This document shows positions 6,455 to 7,417 of a DNA stretch of 7,417 nucleotides, piece by piece. This DNA is from an uncultured Amaricoccus sp. (GTDB lineage Bacteria > Pseudomonadota > Alphaproteobacteria > Rhodobacterales > Rhodobacteraceae), in NCBI RefSeq assembly GCF_937858865.1, contig NZ_CALLYO010000466.1, positions 1-7,417 of the forward strand, written 5' to 3'. Each line of letters opens with the position of its first letter. Position 1 is the first letter of the stretch. The translations under genes and the position numbers were made by a program. The notes beneath the pieces are model-generated. The model was not told the DNA's origin. It saw nothing but the letters and a program-made list of their open reading frames with translations, and did not search any database.

Positions 6455-7417
6455 ATGCAGACCTATCTCGACTTCGAAAAGGGCCTCGCCGAGATCGAGG
6501 GCAAGGCCGAGGAGCTCCGGACCCTCGCCCGCAAGAACAGCGAGATGAACGTCGACGAGGAGGCCGCCGCCCTCGACCGCAAGGCCGCCGCCCTGCTCGA
6601 GGATCTCTACCGCTCCCTCGACCCCTGGCGGAAGACCCTGGTCGCGCGCCACTCCGAGCGGCCGCACTGCCAGGACTATGTCGAGGCCCTCTTCAGCGAA
6701 TGGACCCCGCTCGCCGGCGACCGCAACTTCGCCGACGACCACGCCGTCATGGGCGGCCTCGCCCGCTTCGAGGGCCGCGCGGTGGTGGTGATCGGCCACG
6801 AGAAGGGCAACGACACCCGCTCGCGCATCGCCCGCAACTTCGGCATGGCCCGCCCGGAGGGCTACCGCAAGGCGATCCGCCTCATGGACCTCGCCGACCG
6901 CTTCGGCCTGCCGGTCATCACGCTGGTCGACACCCCCGGCGCCTACCCAGGCAAGGGCGCCGAGGAGCGCGGCCAGGCCGAGGCGATCGCCCGCTCGACG
7001 GAGAAATGCCTGCAGATCGGCGTCCCCCTCGTCTCGGTCATCATCGGCGAGGGCGGCTCTGGCGGCGCGGTCGCCTTCGCCACCGCCGACCGCATCGCCA
7101 TGCTCGAGCATTCGATCTACTCGGTCATCTCCCCCGAGGGTTGCGCCTCGATCCTCTGGAAGGACGCCGAGAAGATGAAGGAGGCCGCCGAGGCGCTGCG
7201 CCTCACCGCCCAGGACCTCCTCGCCCTCGGCGTCATCGACCGCATCGTCCCCGAGCCCAGGGGCGGCGCCCAGCGCGACAAGCCCGCCGCCATCGCCCGC
7301 GTTGGCACCGCCCTGGCCGAGCTCCTCGCCGAGCTCGACGGCAAGAAACCCGCCGATCTCCGCAAGGCCCGCCGCCGCAAGTTCCTCGACATGGGGCAGA
7401 AGTCGCTCGTCGCCTAG
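6455..7417 (+). CDS. accA: Acetyl-CoA carboxylase carboxyltransferase subunit alpha
   Basis: The alpha half of the carboxyltransferase (AccA2D2) that moves CO2 from carboxybiotin on AccB to acetyl-CoA, making malonyl-CoA for fatty acid synthesis in the cytoplasm. The 320-aa length matches E. coli AccA (319). The N terminus [20 protein letters not shown] is the usual helical start. [10 protein letters not shown] (86-95), the [11 protein letters not shown] segment, [16 protein letters not shown] (159-174), GEGGSGGA (198-205) and [10 protein letters not shown] (226-235) follow in order; these crotonase-fold segments include the glycine-rich oxyanion loops and the CoA/biotin site. [11 protein letters not shown] and KFLDMG in the C-terminal part resemble Rhodobacterales AccA as I recall it. 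The subunit is complete and ends exactly at the window edge, so accD and accBC are not visible here, as expected since they are often encoded elsewhere. Confidence 0.98.
   Translation: MQTYLDFEKGLAEIEGKAEELRTLARKNSEMNVDEEAAALDRKAAALLEDLYRSLDPWRKTLVARHSERPHCQDYVEALFSEWTPLAGDRNFADDHAVMGGLARFEGRAVVVIGHEKGNDTRSRIARNFGMARPEGYRKAIRLMDLADRFGLPVITLVDTPGAYPGKGAEERGQAEAIARSTEKCLQIGVPLVSVIIGEGGSGGAVAFATADRIAMLEHSIYSVISPEGCASILWKDAEKMKEAAEALRLTAQDLLALGVIDRIVPEPRGGAQRDKPAAIARVGTALAELLAELDGKKPADLRKARRRKFLDMGQKSLVA

Overview
This window is chromosomal core-metabolism DNA from a very GC-rich alphaproteobacterium. The FtsH, malyl-CoA lyase and AccA proteins read most like Rhodobacterales or near-relative homologues as I recall them. 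That placement is by memory, not by search, and the genus is open. All supported genes are on the + strand, closely packed, with strong G/C bias at third codon positions.

Layout. 1-468 is the 3' end of tilS (tRNA-Ile lysidine synthetase). A probable promoter overlapping the tilS stop drives ftsH (529-2445, membrane AAA+ zinc protease). gntK (2449-2988, gluconokinase) follows after only 3 nt. A short gap with a weak promoter candidate and a good ribosome binding site leads to folD (3062-3955, methylene-tetrahydrofolate dehydrogenase/cyclohydrolase). A 136-bp gap with a promoter candidate precedes mcl1 (4092-5063, L-malyl-CoA/beta-methylmalyl-CoA lyase). This is tightly followed by a cation-diffusion-facilitator-like membrane protein (5069-5977) that appears to lack the usual metal ligands. 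A 477-bp non-coding region (5978-6454) then separates these from accA (6455-7417, acetyl-CoA carboxylase carboxyltransferase alpha), whose stop codon is the last base of the window.

How the genes relate. tilS-ftsH is a common bacterial pairing. Mcl1 (glyoxylate plus acetyl-CoA or propionyl-CoA), FolD (C1-folate) and AccA (malonyl-CoA) all serve central carbon metabolism, but apart from close spacing nothing shows joint regulation.

No phage, transposase, CRISPR, defence or biosynthetic cluster is visible. The least explained parts are in 5978-6454: a run of four compact tetraloop hairpins (6159-6278), the last capped by a second 9-bp helix, then an AT-rich island with a perfect 14-bp palindrome at a likely transcription start. 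The CDF-like protein with substituted metal sites is the other item worth a look.
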